Notes: generated by a model from the letters alone, not told the origin. DNA of 64,000 nt from Rhodoblastus sp963828185 (GCA_963828185.1 CAWHDV010000006.1:11868-75867); one strand, 5' to 3'. Shown: positions 52,080-60,656, counted from the stretch's first letter. Numbers and translations: made by a program.

Positions 52080-52109
52080 TCCGCCAAGATCCGCCAATAT
52101 CCGCCAAGA
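52080..52109. repeat. Three tandem decamers upstream of the envC-like gene
   Basis: TCCGCCAAGA, TCCGCCAATA and TCCGCCAAGA follow one another without gaps about 140 bases upstream of the envC-like start and just after the kinase gene stop (minus strand). They could be a multi-site operator or a chance expansion. Confidence 0.7.
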
Positions 52110-52127
52110 GTTGTCGGGCCGTCCATC

Positions 52128-53483
52128 TCACCCCTGCCCGTTCATGGCGATCTGCGCCACTGGCGCGGACAGGCGATAGAAAAGGCCTTCGGGGGGATAG
52201 TGCAGCGCGCTTTCGCCCTGGATCGCCATCGGCGCCATGCGCGTCAGCACCGTGCTGCCGAAGCCGGCGCGCGGCGGCGTCCCGACTTCCGGGCCGCCTT
52301 TCTCGCTCCAGGTCAGCACATAGGTTTTTTTCTCCCGGTCAAGTCGGAAACAGAGGTCGATCGCCCCCGCCCCGTTCGACAGGGCGCCGTATTTGACGGC
52401 GTTGGTCGAGAGTTCGTGCAGCGCCAGGCCATAGGCTTCCGCCGCGCGCGGATTGATTTCGAGATAATCGCCGGAAATGGATATCCGCCCGCGCTGTTCT
52501 TCATCGAGGTGGCTGAATTGCGTCTTCGTCAGGTCGGCGATCTGCACGCCGCGCCAGTCGCGCGAGACGAGCAGGTCATGGCTGGAGCCGATCGCCGCCA
52601 GCCGCGCCATGAAGCCTTCGATGAACAAGTCCGGCGTCGCCGCCAGCCGCGCCGTCTGGCGCGCCACCGCCTGGACCACGGCGAGCATGTTCTTCGAGCG
52701 GTGATTGACTTCGCGCAGCAGGAACTCGATGTGCTCGGCGGCGCGCATCAGCGGCGCGACGTCGCGATAGATCGCCGAAATGGCCACGACCTCGCCCGTC
52801 TCATCGCGAATTGGCGCGGTGGAGAGCGAGAAGTCGAGATAATGGCCGTCCTTGCGCCGCCGCCGCACGATCCGCGGCTTCAGCGGACCCAGCGCGGCCG
52901 CGCGCAGCTTTTCCTGGTGCTGCATCCGGTATTCGTCCGGCACGATCAGGTCGCCGAGATTTGCGCCGGGCAGTTCCTCCGGCTTGTAGTGAAAGATCTC
53001 GCTGAAGGCGCGATTGGCGTTCAGCACCGAGCCGGCAGGATCGACGCTGACGATCGCGTCGACCGAATTGGCGACAATCGCCGCCAATTGCTCCGCCGCC
53101 TGCTTGCCGCGCCGCAATTCCGCTTCCTGCCGGAACCGGTGCTCGGCGCGAAAGGCCGCGACGTGGATCGTCTCCGCCCCGTCGTCGCCCGAGCGCCTGA
53201 CGACATTGAGGTAGAGCGGCAGCCATTGGCCATTTTTGCAGTGCAGAAGCGCGAAAATTTCATCGACGGATTTTTGGCCCCCCGACATGGTCTGGCCGAG
53301 ATCGGCAAAAAACCTCCCGCCATCGCCGCTCAGCAGATCGGCGATCTTCCTTTCGCCGACGAGCTCGGCCGCCTCGAAACCCGTCCAGTCGAGAAAAACG
53401 CGATTGACGCGCAGCAAATCGCCATCGAGCGTGAGGATGGCCAGACCGCAGGGGGCGAAATCGAACGACTCTTCTGGATCCAT
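52128..53483 (-). CDS. PAS-domain sensor histidine kinase, HWE family
   Basis: The 451-residue protein has two PAS domains (about residues 5-110 and 130-250; the second includes SVDAIVSVDPAGSVLNANRA) and a C-terminal HWE kinase domain. The phospho-acceptor histidine is H261 in LLREVNHRSKNMLAVVQAVA. The ATP-binding part has LALHELSTNAVKYGALS, and the W of the HWE name is in LTWSEKGGP. No membrane helix is seen, so it is a cytoplasmic sensor; PAS ligands cannot be predicted, and the LOV motif NCRFLQ is absent. The ATG at 53483 has GGGAG about 11 bases upstream; an earlier start at 53546 is possible. No response regulator is adjacent. Confidence 0.9.
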   Translation of the reverse strand: MDPEESFDFAPCGLAILTLDGDLLRVNRVFLDWTGFEAAELVGERKIADLLSGDGGRFFADLGQTMSGGQKSVDEIFALLHCKNGQWLPLYLNVVRRSGDDGAETIHVAAFRAEHRFRQEAELRRGKQAAEQLAAIVANSVDAIVSVDPAGSVLNANRAFSEIFHYKPEELPGANLGDLIVPDEYRMQHQEKLRAAALGPLKPRIVRRRRKDGHYLDFSLSTAPIRDETGEVVAISAIYRDVAPLMRAAEHIEFLLREVNHRSKNMLAVVQAVARQTARLAATPDLFIEGFMARLAAIGSSHDLLVSRDWRGVQIADLTKTQFSHLDEEQRGRISISGDYLEINPRAAEAYGLALHELSTNAVKYGALSNGAGAIDLCFRLDREKKTYVLTWSEKGGPEVGTPPRAGFGSTVLTRMAPMAIQGESALHYPPEGLFYRLSAPVAQIAMNGQG

Positions 53484-53552
53484 GCGGCGGCGGCGCTCCC
53501 GCGATGTGCTGCAGACCACAACTCGGAACTGGCGTCCGCGTTTCATCCTACA

Positions 53553-54035
53553 TCAGGCCCGATGATAAGGATGCCCCGAAAGAATGGTCATGGCGCGGAA
53601 AATCTGCTCCGCCGCCAGCGCCCGGACGATCTGATGCGGCCAGGTCATCGCCCCGAAAGCCAGGGCCAGGTCGGCCTTTTCACGCAACGTCGCGTCGAGC
53701 CCATCCGGGCCGCCGATGATCAGGGCGCAGGCGCGGCGCCGGCGTCGCGCCAGTCGCCAAGTTTTTTCGCGAAATCTTCGCTGGTTATCGACCTGCCCCG
53801 TTCGTCGAGGCAGATTTTTCGCACCTGTGCGGGAATTAGCGCCTCGATCGCCGCCGCCTCTTCCGCTTTGCGATCCTCCGCACGGCGGGCGCGCGAATTT
53901 GTCGATCTCGCGCATTTCGAAGCTCGGGAACCCGATTTTTCGGCCACCGGCCGCACATCTGTCGGCGTAGCGCGAAACGAGTTCGCGCTCCGGGCCGGCC
54001 TTCAGCCGCCCGACGCCGACCAACAGGAGCTTCAC
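53553..54035 (-). pseudogene. rlmH: 23S rRNA pseudouridine(1915) N3-methyltransferase with two compensating frameshifts
   Basis: RlmH methylates pseudouridine 1915 in helix 69 of 23S rRNA. The N-terminal part (VKLLLVGVGRLKAGPERELV to EMREIDKFAR) and the C-terminal part (ALIIGGPDGLDATLREKADL to SGHPYHRA) are in one frame. The middle, with RRAEDRKAEEAAAIEAL and ICLDERGRSITSEDFAKKL, is in another. Changes occur near 53890 and 53725, and the net length (161 codons) equals a normal rlmH. No other lesion is visible, so indel errors in the sequence are likely; a real double frameshift would replace the central 50 residues. The start is a GTG at 54035. Confidence 0.8.
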
Positions 54036-54048
54036 GCTTGAGCCGCTT

Positions 54049-54369
54049 TCAAGCTTCTTGCCGCTTTTCGCCCGGCCGATCGACGCCCCACATCTTTTCA
54101 AGATTGTAGAACTGCCGAACTTCGGGGCGGAACAGATGGACGATCAGGTCGCCGGCGTCGATCAGCACCCAGTCGTTGGCGGGAACGCCCTCGACGGCGG
54201 GCGTCGCCGCCCCGGCCTCCTTGAGCGCCTTGACGACCCTGTCGGCCAGCGCGCCGACCTGGGTGGTGGAGCGTCCGCTGGCGACGACCATCCAGTCGGC
54301 GATGGAGGTCTTGCCCGCGAGGTCGATGATCGTGACCTCCTCGGCCTTCGAATCGTCGAGCGCCCGCAA
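54049..54369 (-). CDS. rsfS: Ribosomal silencing factor RsfS
   Basis: RsfS binds L14 of the 50S subunit and blocks subunit joining during starvation. The core is clear: ALDDSKAEEVTIIDLAGKTS, ADWMVVASGRSTTQVGALAD, EGVPANDWVLIDAGDLIVHL and FYNLEKMWG. The only standard start (TTG at 54369) gives 106 residues and cuts off the first helix. Upstream codons in frame read LPQEARVVLRALDDSK, matching that helix, and continue to a CTG at 54456 with GAGAGGA eight bases before it. The true start may thus be this CTG. It sits between nadD and rlmH as usual. Confidence 0.88.
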   Translation of the reverse strand: MRALDDSKAEEVTIIDLAGKTSIADWMVVASGRSTTQVGALADRVVKALKEAGAATPAVEGVPANDWVLIDAGDLIVHLFRPEVRQFYNLEKMWGVDRPGEKRQEA

Positions 54370-54564
54370 GACGACGCGCGCCTCTTGCGGCAGTTTATCG
54401 GGATTGAAGCCGGCCGCCGGCTGCGGCTCCGCTCCTGTGACTGTGGTTCGGCTCAGGACACTATCCTCTCGTCTGTCTTTCCGCGGCGCGGCTTTCCGTG
54501 AAAACGCCTGGAATGTCGCGGAATTTGCATGTTATCGCTAAAATGGCGGTTCGAGCGGAAAAGA

Positions 54565-55182
54565 TCAATGTCCGGCTTGAGCGCAAGCCTGTTTCGCGCG
54601 CAATTGCGTCGAGGACAAGGGCGAACGCGGGCCATGCAGCACGATCAGGGCCGGCGGCGCGCGCAATGGCAATGTCTTCGCCTCGCGCTCCGGCAGGCGG
54701 TAGCGTTCGAACCAGCCGCCCGAAAGGCCATGCGCGGCGCGGTGGGTCGAGCCGGGCCGGTCGATGACCAGGATCGGCATTTTCCGGGCGATCTCCCGCC
54801 AGCGCCGCCAGCGAAAGAAACCGGCGAGGTTGTCGGCCCCCATGATCCACACGAAATGCACGCCGGGACAGGCGCGCAGCAGATAGTCGACAGTCTGGTG
54901 CGAATAGCGCGCGCCAAGCGCCGCCTCGAAACCGGTGACAATCACCCGCGAATCCCGAGTCAACTCCCGCGCCGCGCGCATCCGTTCGGACAGCGAGGGC
55001 AACGCCAGGCCGGTCTTCAGCGGATTTCCGGGCGACACCATCAGCCAGATCCGGTCGAGATCGAGGCGCCGGAGCGCCGTCGCGCACACCAGCGCGTGCC
55101 CGGCGTGCGGCGGATTGAACGAGCCGCCGAACAGGCCGATGCGCATTTTCCGCGCATGAGTTGGCAGGCGGGGGATGGTCAC
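54565..55182 (-). CDS. nadD: Nicotinate-nucleotide adenylyltransferase
   Basis: NadD adenylates nicotinate mononucleotide to deamido-NAD in NAD synthesis. The 205-residue product has RIGLFGGSFNPPHAGHALV (HxGH nucleotidyltransferase motif), FVWIMGADNLAGFFRW and the C-terminal SSTQLRAK (ISSTxxR) motif. The GTG at 55182 overlaps the proA stop as GTGA and yields the N-terminal extension TIPRLPTHARK common in related bacteria; an ATG at 55146 would start directly at the core. The 54370-54564 gap downstream contains the possible rsfS extension. Confidence 0.92.
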   Translation of the reverse strand: MTIPRLPTHARKMRIGLFGGSFNPPHAGHALVCATALRRLDLDRIWLMVSPGNPLKTGLALPSLSERMRAARELTRDSRVIVTGFEAALGARYSHQTVDYLLRACPGVHFVWIMGADNLAGFFRWRRWREIARKMPILVIDRPGSTHRAAHGLSGGWFERYRLPEREAKTLPLRAPPALIVLHGPRSPLSSTQLRAKQACAQAGH

Positions 55183-56480
55183 GGCCGCGTCTGCCCGGCG
55201 CCATGCACGACATATTTGAACGAAGTGAGCTGCGCCACGCCGACCGGGCCGCGCGCATGCATGCGGCCGGTGGCGATGCCGATCTCGGCGCCGAAGCCGA
55301 ATTCGCCGCCGTCGGCGAATTGCGTCGAAGCGTTGTGGATGACGATGGCCGAATCCACCTCGCGCAGGAATTTCTCCGCGGTTTCGACGTTCTCGGTGAC
55401 AATGCAGTCGGTGTGGTGCGAGCCGTATTGTTCGATATGGTCGATGGCGCCTGGCGCGCCGTCCACCAGTTTCACCGCGATGATCGCCTCGAGATATTCG
55501 GTCGTCCAATCCTCTTCGGCCGCCGGCCTGACCCGGCGATCTACCGCTTGCGCCGCCGCGTCGCCGCGCACTTCGCAATCCGCTTTGAGCAACGCCTCGA
55601 CGAGCGGCGCGAGCAGACGGCCGGCGCCGGCGCGATCGACCAGCAGGGTTTCCGCCGCGCCGCAAACGCCGGTGCGGCGCATCTTGGCGTTGAGCAGGAT
55701 TTTCTCGGCCTTGGCGAGATCGGCCTCGTCATCGACATAGACATGCACGATGCCTTCGAGATGGGCAAACACCGGCACGCGCGCCTCCGCCTGCACCAGC
55801 GCGACAAGGCTCTTGCCGCCGCGCGGCACGATCACGTCAATGGCGCCCTCGAGTCCGGACAGCATCAAGCCGACGGCTGCGCGGTCGCGCGTCGGGATGA
55901 GCGCTATGCCCTCCTCCGGCAGGCCGGCCTCGCGCAGCCCCTCGACAAGGCAGGAATGGATCAGCCGCGAGGAATTCGTGCTCTCGGAGCCCGCGCGGAG
56001 AATCGCGGCATTGCCAGCCTTGAGACAAAGCGCGCCGGCGTCGGCGGTGACATTGGGACGGCTTTCGAAAATCACCCCGACCACGCCGAGCGGCGTCGCG
56101 ACGCGCTCGATGCGCAAGCCGTTGGGGCGTTCGAACGTCTCCAGCAGACGCCCAACGGGATCGGGCAGCGCGGCGATGTCCTCGAGGCTCTGCGCCATGC
56201 CGGCGATGCGCTGCTCATTAAGCAGCAGGCGGTCGAGCATGGCGGCGCCGAGGTTTTTTTTCGCCCGCGCATTGGCCATGTCGAGGGCGTTGGCCTCGAG
56301 CAGGTCCCGCGTCCGGGCGCGGAGGGCGTTGGCGGCGGCCACGAGCGCGCGGTTCTTCTGCTCCGGCGCGGCCAGCGCCAGCTTGCGCGCCGCCTTGCGC
56401 GCGTTGCGGCCGATCGCCAGCAGGCTCGCCTGGAGGCCCGCCGCGTCGCCATCGAGAATTTTTACGCTTTCCATTTTCAT
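55179..56480 (-). CDS. proA: Glutamate-5-semialdehyde dehydrogenase (gamma-glutamyl phosphate reductase)
   Basis: ProA reduces gamma-glutamyl phosphate to glutamate-5-semialdehyde, step 2 of proline synthesis. The 433-residue aldehyde dehydrogenase-fold protein has VGVIFESRPNVTADAGALCL, LKAGNAAILRAGSE, VPRGGKSLVALVQ and the catalytic cysteine C273 in RRTGVCGAAETLLVD. The end FGFGAEIGIATGRMHARGPV is typical. It is separated from proB by 120 bases that carry a dispersed repeat. nadD overlaps its stop. Confidence 0.97.
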   Translation of the reverse strand: MKMESVKILDGDAAGLQASLLAIGRNARKAARKLALAAPEQKNRALVAAANALRARTRDLLEANALDMANARAKKNLGAAMLDRLLLNEQRIAGMAQSLEDIAALPDPVGRLLETFERPNGLRIERVATPLGVVGVIFESRPNVTADAGALCLKAGNAAILRAGSESTNSSRLIHSCLVEGLREAGLPEEGIALIPTRDRAAVGLMLSGLEGAIDVIVPRGGKSLVALVQAEARVPVFAHLEGIVHVYVDDEADLAKAEKILLNAKMRRTGVCGAAETLLVDRAGAGRLLAPLVEALLKADCEVRGDAAAQAVDRRVRPAAEEDWTTEYLEAIIAVKLVDGAPGAIDHIEQYGSHHTDCIVTENVETAEKFLREVDSAIVIHNASTQFADGGEFGFGAEIGIATGRMHARGPVGVAQLTSFKYVVHGAGQTRP

Positions 56481-56535
56481 TGACTCTCAACGTCCTTGCC
56501 AGCAGAGCGAAGACATCCAGGCCCCGGCCGCAGCG

Positions 56536-56563
56536 TGGATTGCTTCGCTCCGCTCGCAATGAC
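56536..56563. repeat. Dispersed intergenic repeat, copy 2 (between proB and proA)
   Basis: These 28 bases (TGGATTGCTTCGCTCCGCTC, then GCAATGAC) are identical to 1501-1528. Here only one arm is well preserved; a matching left arm is not clear. The element lies inside the proB-proA operon. Confidence 0.85.
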
Positions 56564-56600
56564 GACCCGGAAGTGTAGGCTTTCTCTTTACCAGAGAAAT

Positions 56601-57740
56601 TCAGCCCGAAAAATCCCCCGCCAGCGCCATGTCGTCGCGGTGGATCATTTCCACCCGCTCCTCGGGACCGAGCATCTGGGCGATCTCGCGCGAATTGCGG
56701 CCCATGACCTTTGCGGCCCAGGGCGCGTCGAAACCGACGAGGCCGCGACCGATCTCGCCGCCGCGCCCATTGCGGATCAGCACACAATCGCCGCGCGAAA
56801 AATCGCCTTCGACATTTTTGACACCCGCCGGCAACAGGCTCGCGCCGCCCACAATGGCGCGCGCCGCGCCGTCGTCGATATGCAGCACGCCACGCGGGGC
56901 CAGCGAGCCGGCGATCCATTTTTTCCGCGCGGTGAGGGGGCTGGAGGGGGTGAGGAACCAGGTGCAGGGTTCGCCCGCGCCGATCCGCGCCACCGGATTG
57001 ATCTTGCGTCCATCGGCGATGACCATGTGCGCGCCGCCCGAGGTCGCGATCTTGCCGGCCTCGATCTTGGTCTGCATGCCGCCGCGCGACAATTCGGAAG
57101 CCGCGCCGCCAGCCATCGCCTCGATCTCGGCGCTGATCCGCGCCACCACGGGGATCAGCCGCGCCTGCGGATTTTGCGACGGAGGCGCGTCATAGAGGCC
57201 GTCGACATCCGACAGCAGGATCAGCAAATCGGCGGAAGCCATGGTTGCGACGCGCGCGGCGAGGCGGTCATTGTCGCCGTAGCGGATTTCGCTGGTCGCC
57301 ACGGTGTCGTTTTCATTGATGACCGGCACGGCGCGAAAAACCATCAGTCGTTCGAGCGTCTCGCGGGCGTTGAGATAGCGGCGTCGCTCTTCGGTGTCGC
57401 CCAGGGTGACGAGAATTTGCCCGGCGACGATTTTCCGCTCGGCGAGCGCCTCGGCCCAGATGCGGGCGAGCGCGATCTGGCCGACGGCGGCGGACGCCTG
57501 GCTGTCCTCGAGTTTTAGCGCGCCGGGCGGCAGGCCTAGGACGGACCGCCCCAAAGCCACGGCGCCGGAGGAAACGACCAAAACATCGGCGCCGCGCCGA
57601 TGCAGGTCCGCGAGATCGTCGGCGAGGCCATGCAGCCAGTCGCTTTTGACTTTTCCGCGCGTGCGATCGACCAGCAGCGACGAGCCGACTTTCACGACGA
57701 TGCGCTTGAACTGGTCGAGACGCGGCAATTCCATTTTCAT
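56601..57740 (-). CDS. proB: Glutamate 5-kinase
   Basis: ProB phosphorylates glutamate in the first, proline-inhibited step of proline synthesis. The 379-residue protein has the amino-acid kinase start RIVVKVGSSLLVD, VLVVSSGAVALGRSVLGL, the VINENDTVATSEIRYGDND block, LLILLSDVDGLYDAPP and ASELSRGGMQTKIEAGKIA. A C-terminal PUA domain (KWIAGSLAPRGVLHIDDGAA and after) is present, as in long bacterial forms. The ATG at 57740 follows a GGA. It lies downstream of obgE with a hairpin between. Confidence 0.96.
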   Translation of the reverse strand: MKMELPRLDQFKRIVVKVGSSLLVDRTRGKVKSDWLHGLADDLADLHRRGADVLVVSSGAVALGRSVLGLPPGALKLEDSQASAAVGQIALARIWAEALAERKIVAGQILVTLGDTEERRRYLNARETLERLMVFRAVPVINENDTVATSEIRYGDNDRLAARVATMASADLLILLSDVDGLYDAPPSQNPQARLIPVVARISAEIEAMAGGAASELSRGGMQTKIEAGKIATSGGAHMVIADGRKINPVARIGAGEPCTWFLTPSSPLTARKKWIAGSLAPRGVLHIDDGAARAIVGGASLLPAGVKNVEGDFSRGDCVLIRNGRGGEIGRGLVGFDAPWAAKVMGRNSREIAQMLGPEERVEMIHRDDMALAGDFSG

Positions 57741-57754
57741 TTTTCCAGGACTTC

Positions 57755-57778
57755 ACCGATCCGCCCAAGCGGATCGGT
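57755..57778 (-). promoter_or_regulatory. Hairpin in the proB leader (obgE-proB gap)
   Basis: ACCGATCCGC (57755-57764) and GCGGATCGGT (57769-57778) form a perfect 10-base stem with a 4-base loop, 15-38 bases upstream of the proB ATG. There is no T-run, so it is more likely a translational or RNA-processing element, or an operator, than a terminator. Confidence 0.5.
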
Positions 57779-57845
57779 CAGGAGCGAACGCGACGCCGAG
57801 AGCTGAAGCGAGGGATTCGCGACTTGTCGCGATAGGGAGACAAAA

Positions 57846-58916
57846 TCAGGGCCGCCATTCGGGCTGGGGAAAGCTTTCGATTTCCTGCTGGCGCTTTGCG
57901 GCCACCACCTGCTGCACGGCGCGCAGCGCTTCCGTGACGCCCTCGCCCGCGACGGCGGAGACTTTCATCGGCGCGCGCGGCTTTTCGCCGTCCTGAACGA
58001 CAGGGCCGGCGCTGCGGATGGCGCGCTTCAGCCTCTCGACCTGCTGCTTCAGCGTCTCGGCGTCCACCGCGTCGATCTTGGTCAGCGCAACGATTTCCGG
58101 CTTCTCCTCCAGCCCATGGCCGTAGGCCGCCAATTCGCCGCGCACGATCTTGTAATCCTTGCCGGCGTGTTCGCCGGTGGAATCGACCAGGTGCAGCAGC
58201 ACGCCGCAACGCTCGACGTGACCGAGGAAACGGTCGCCCAGGCCATGACCTTCGTGCGCGCCTTCGATGAGGCCGGGAATGTCGGCCAGCACGAATTCCT
58301 TTTCGTCGACGTTCACCACGCCGAGGCCGGGATGCAGGGTGGTGAAAGGATAGTCGGCGATCTTCGGGCGGGCGGCGGACACGGTCGCGAGAAAGGTCGA
58401 TTTGCCGGCGTTGGGCAGGCCGACGAGGCCGGCGTCGGCGATCAGCTTCAGGCGCAGGATGATCGTGCGCTCCTCGCCAGGCTGGCCCGCATTGGCGCGG
58501 CGCGGCGCGCGATTGGTCGAGGTGGTGAAATGGAGATTGCCGAAACCGCCGTTGCCGCCCTTGCAGATGACGGCGCTCTGGCCGACTTCGGTGAGATCGG
58601 CGATCAGGGTTTCGCCGTCCTCCTCGAAAATTTGCGTTCCCTCGGGAACCTTCAGCACGGCGTCGGCGCCGCGGCCGCCGGCGCGGTTCTTGCCCATGCC
58701 GTGCATGCCGGTCTTGGCCTTGAAATGCTGCTGGTAGCGAAAGTCGATCAGCGTGTTCAGCCCCTCGACGCACTCGGCCACGACGTCGCCGCCGCGTCCG
58801 CCGTCGCCGCCGTCGGGGCCGCCGAACTCGATGAATTTTTCGCGCCGGAACGAGACGCAGCCGGCGCCGCCGTCGCCGGAGCGCACAAAGATCCTGGTCT
58901 GGTCGAGAAATTTCAT
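57846..58916 (-). CDS. obgE: GTPase Obg/CgtA
   Basis: Obg is an essential GTPase of 50S assembly and stress response. The 356-residue protein has the glycine-rich Obg fold (VRSGDGGAGCVSFRREKFIE, GGPDGGDGGRGGDV), then a G domain: LVGLPNAGKSTFL (G1), DYPFTTLHPGLGVV (switch), LADIPGLIEGAHEGHGLG (G3) and ALTKID (G4). The C-terminal extension of some Obg proteins is short here. It is part of the conserved rplU-rpmA-obgE arrangement. Confidence 0.97.
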   Translation of the reverse strand: MKFLDQTRIFVRSGDGGAGCVSFRREKFIEFGGPDGGDGGRGGDVVAECVEGLNTLIDFRYQQHFKAKTGMHGMGKNRAGGRGADAVLKVPEGTQIFEEDGETLIADLTEVGQSAVICKGGNGGFGNLHFTTSTNRAPRRANAGQPGEERTIILRLKLIADAGLVGLPNAGKSTFLATVSAARPKIADYPFTTLHPGLGVVNVDEKEFVLADIPGLIEGAHEGHGLGDRFLGHVERCGVLLHLVDSTGEHAGKDYKIVRGELAAYGHGLEEKPEIVALTKIDAVDAETLKQQVERLKRAIRSAGPVVQDGEKPRAPMKVSAVAGEGVTEALRAVQQVVAAKRQQEIESFPQPEWRP

Positions 58917-58968
58917 TTTTTCAGATCCAGCGCCAAATCGCGCGTTTCAACATTCGAAACCTTGCGTT

Positions 58969-59574
58969 TCATAGCAAGGCTCTATCGGAGGCGAGGCCAG
59001 CCCGCAAGCCGTCCGCCCGCGCCTGCCAGTCGCGCCGACGCAAGGCGAGCCGCAGGCTGAGGTTTTTCGCATGACGCCCCTGCCCGTCCGCGGGACGTTC
59101 GACGTCAACAAAGCCCAGTCTTTCGAGCACGCCGATCGAGCCGCCATTATCCGGCAGAACCAGCGCGCCGAGCTCTTCGGCTTCGGTGACGAGAAAGAAG
59201 GCGTCGACGATCGCCGCCGCCGCCTCGCTCATCAACCCCTGCCTCCAGAAAGGCTTGCCGAGCCAATAGCCGAGCATCGGCCGCCCGTCGCATTCCTCCA
59301 CGCCAATCATGCCGACAAGGTCGCGGGCGCCGCTCTTCAGCGTCAAGGCGAGGCGCAACGCCGTTCCCCGCACATTATCCTCGCGGCTCGTGCGGATGAA
59401 CTGCTCCGCGTGTTCCCGCGCATAGGGATGCGGCAAAGCCGCGGTCATTCGCGCCACATCGCGGTCGCCGGCGCGATCGACAAGGGCGGCCGCGTCGGCG
59501 GCGCGCGGCCAGCGCAGCCAGAGGCGCCTGGTTTCGAGACGAAACACTTCGTCGCGGGCGAGTTCGGAAAACAT
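58969..59574 (-). CDS. GNAT-family N-acetyltransferase (RimJ/RimL-like)
   Basis: The 201-residue protein begins LETRRLWLRWPRAADAAALV, typical of the RimJ/RimL group, and has the acetyl-CoA-binding region LGYWLGKPFWRQGLMSEAAA followed by NGGSIGVLERLGFVDV. It may acetylate a ribosomal or other protein N terminus, but the substrate is unknown. GGAG lies seven bases before the ATG at 59574. A GNAT gene at this place, between rpmA and obgE, is common in Hyphomicrobiales. Confidence 0.88.
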   Translation of the reverse strand: MFSELARDEVFRLETRRLWLRWPRAADAAALVDRAGDRDVARMTAALPHPYAREHAEQFIRTSREDNVRGTALRLALTLKSGARDLVGMIGVEECDGRPMLGYWLGKPFWRQGLMSEAAAAIVDAFFLVTEAEELGALVLPDNGGSIGVLERLGFVDVERPADGQGRHAKNLSLRLALRRRDWQARADGLRAGLASDRALL

Positions 59575-59763
59575 GGACAGGCTCCAGTCAAAGCGAAAGG
59601 GGAAACGGCGCGCGTTCCCCCTCGAGCTTGTGCTCTGGACGATTCCTGCGGGAAGATTGTGACCATCTTCGAGCTGGAACTTGGCCTTTTGTCGTCGTCG
59701 ATCGACGTCAGGGCATCCTCGGGGGCTTTGCGCCCTCCGGAGGTCCCTGGTCGCGACCTCCGC

Positions 59764-60039
59764 TTACTCTGCGGCTTGGGCCGCCGGGGCCGGAATGACG
59801 TTGATGTAAGCTCGGCCGTCGCACTTGGCCTTGAAAAACACCTTGCCGTCGACGAGGGCGAACAGGGTGTGATCCTTGCCCATGCCGACATTGACGCCGG
59901 CATGCCACTTCGTGCCGCGCTGGCGTACGATGATGTTGCCACCGCGCACGTTTTCACCGCCGAACTTTTTCACGCCAAGGCGCCGACCTTCCGAGTCGCG
60001 CCCGTTGCGGGATGAACCGCCTGCCTTTTTGTGAGCCAT
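59764..60039 (-). CDS. rpmA: 50S ribosomal protein L27
   Basis: L27 reaches the peptidyl transferase centre with its N-terminal tail. The 91-residue protein reads MAHKKAGGSSRNGRDSEGRR and has VRGGNIIVRQRGTKWHAG and VGMGKDHTLFALVDG; no N-terminal extension needing protease removal is present. It lies 69 bases after rplU and starts the string of housekeeping genes behind it. Confidence 0.97.
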   Translation of the reverse strand: MAHKKAGGSSRNGRDSEGRRLGVKKFGGENVRGGNIIVRQRGTKWHAGVNVGMGKDHTLFALVDGKVFFKAKCDGRAYINVIPAPAAQAAE

Positions 60040-60108
60040 TTTTCTGCTCCGAAACTTGTCTCGACCGCCTCGGCGGCCATTCTCATCTGTTTAAGCGAAG
60101 CGAGCCGC

Positions 60109-60420
60109 TCAGGCGACGACTTCAACGATGCGGACGAGCGTCAGGTCCTGACGATGGCCACGCTTGCGCTTGGAATTCTTGCGGCGGCGCTTCTTGAAGG
60201 AAATGACCTTCGCTCCGCGCGCCTGCTCGACGATTTCGGCCTTGACCGAGGCGCCGGCGACGAAAGGCGCGCCGAATTGCGCGGCGCCGTCCTTCTCGAC
60301 CAGCAGGACATCGGAGAAGGTCACGGTTTCGCCGGCTTCTCCGGCGAGGCGCATGACGGTAATCTGTTCATCGGCGGCGACGCGATACTGCTTGCCGCCG
60401 GTTTTAATGACTGCGAACAT
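60109..60420 (-). CDS. rplU: 50S ribosomal protein L21
   Basis: L21 is a 23S rRNA-binding protein of the large subunit. The 103-residue product has MFAVIKTGGKQYRVAADEQI, FSDVLLVEKDG and the basic end ISFKKRRRKNSKRKRGHRQD, then LTLVRIVEV. The ATG at 60420 has GAGGAAG upstream; the frame is open a further 15 codons into the leader. It heads the operon block that runs to rppH. Confidence 0.96.
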   Translation of the reverse strand: MFAVIKTGGKQYRVAADEQITVMRLAGEAGETVTFSDVLLVEKDGAAQFGAPFVAGASVKAEIVEQARGAKVISFKKRRRKNSKRKRGHRQDLTLVRIVEVVA

Positions 60421-60461
60421 CGTTCTTCCTCGTGTTCGATCCGGCTCTGCGGTCATCTTGC

Positions 60462-60481
60462 GCATGGTCCTTGGACCATGC
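60462..60481 (-). promoter_or_regulatory. Perfect inverted repeat in the rplU leader
   Basis: GCATGGTCC (60462-60470) and GGACCATGC (60473-60481) are perfect 9-base arms separated by two bases, 41-61 bases upstream of the rplU start. It may be an operator or, in RNA, part of a structured leader for autoregulation of L21/L27. Confidence 0.45.
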
Positions 60482-60656
60482 CGATGCGCGGCCGGCTTCT
60501 TTGCAGCTGAAACCAGCAGGGTGAACCCCGGCCCAAAGCCGCAATAAGCGGCGTCCGGCGGGATCCGGCTTTACGGGCGAAGAATCGGGACTGAAAACGG
60601 ATCAGAGCCCGAAAAACGCAAAATGCCGCGGCGGCAGCCACGACAAACCGTCGGTT

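Noticed and set aside
50502..54041. An 1179-codon plus-strand frame opposite envC, the kinase and rlmH
   Set aside because: Shadow of three minus-strand genes with clear domains; Arg/His-rich low-complexity translation.
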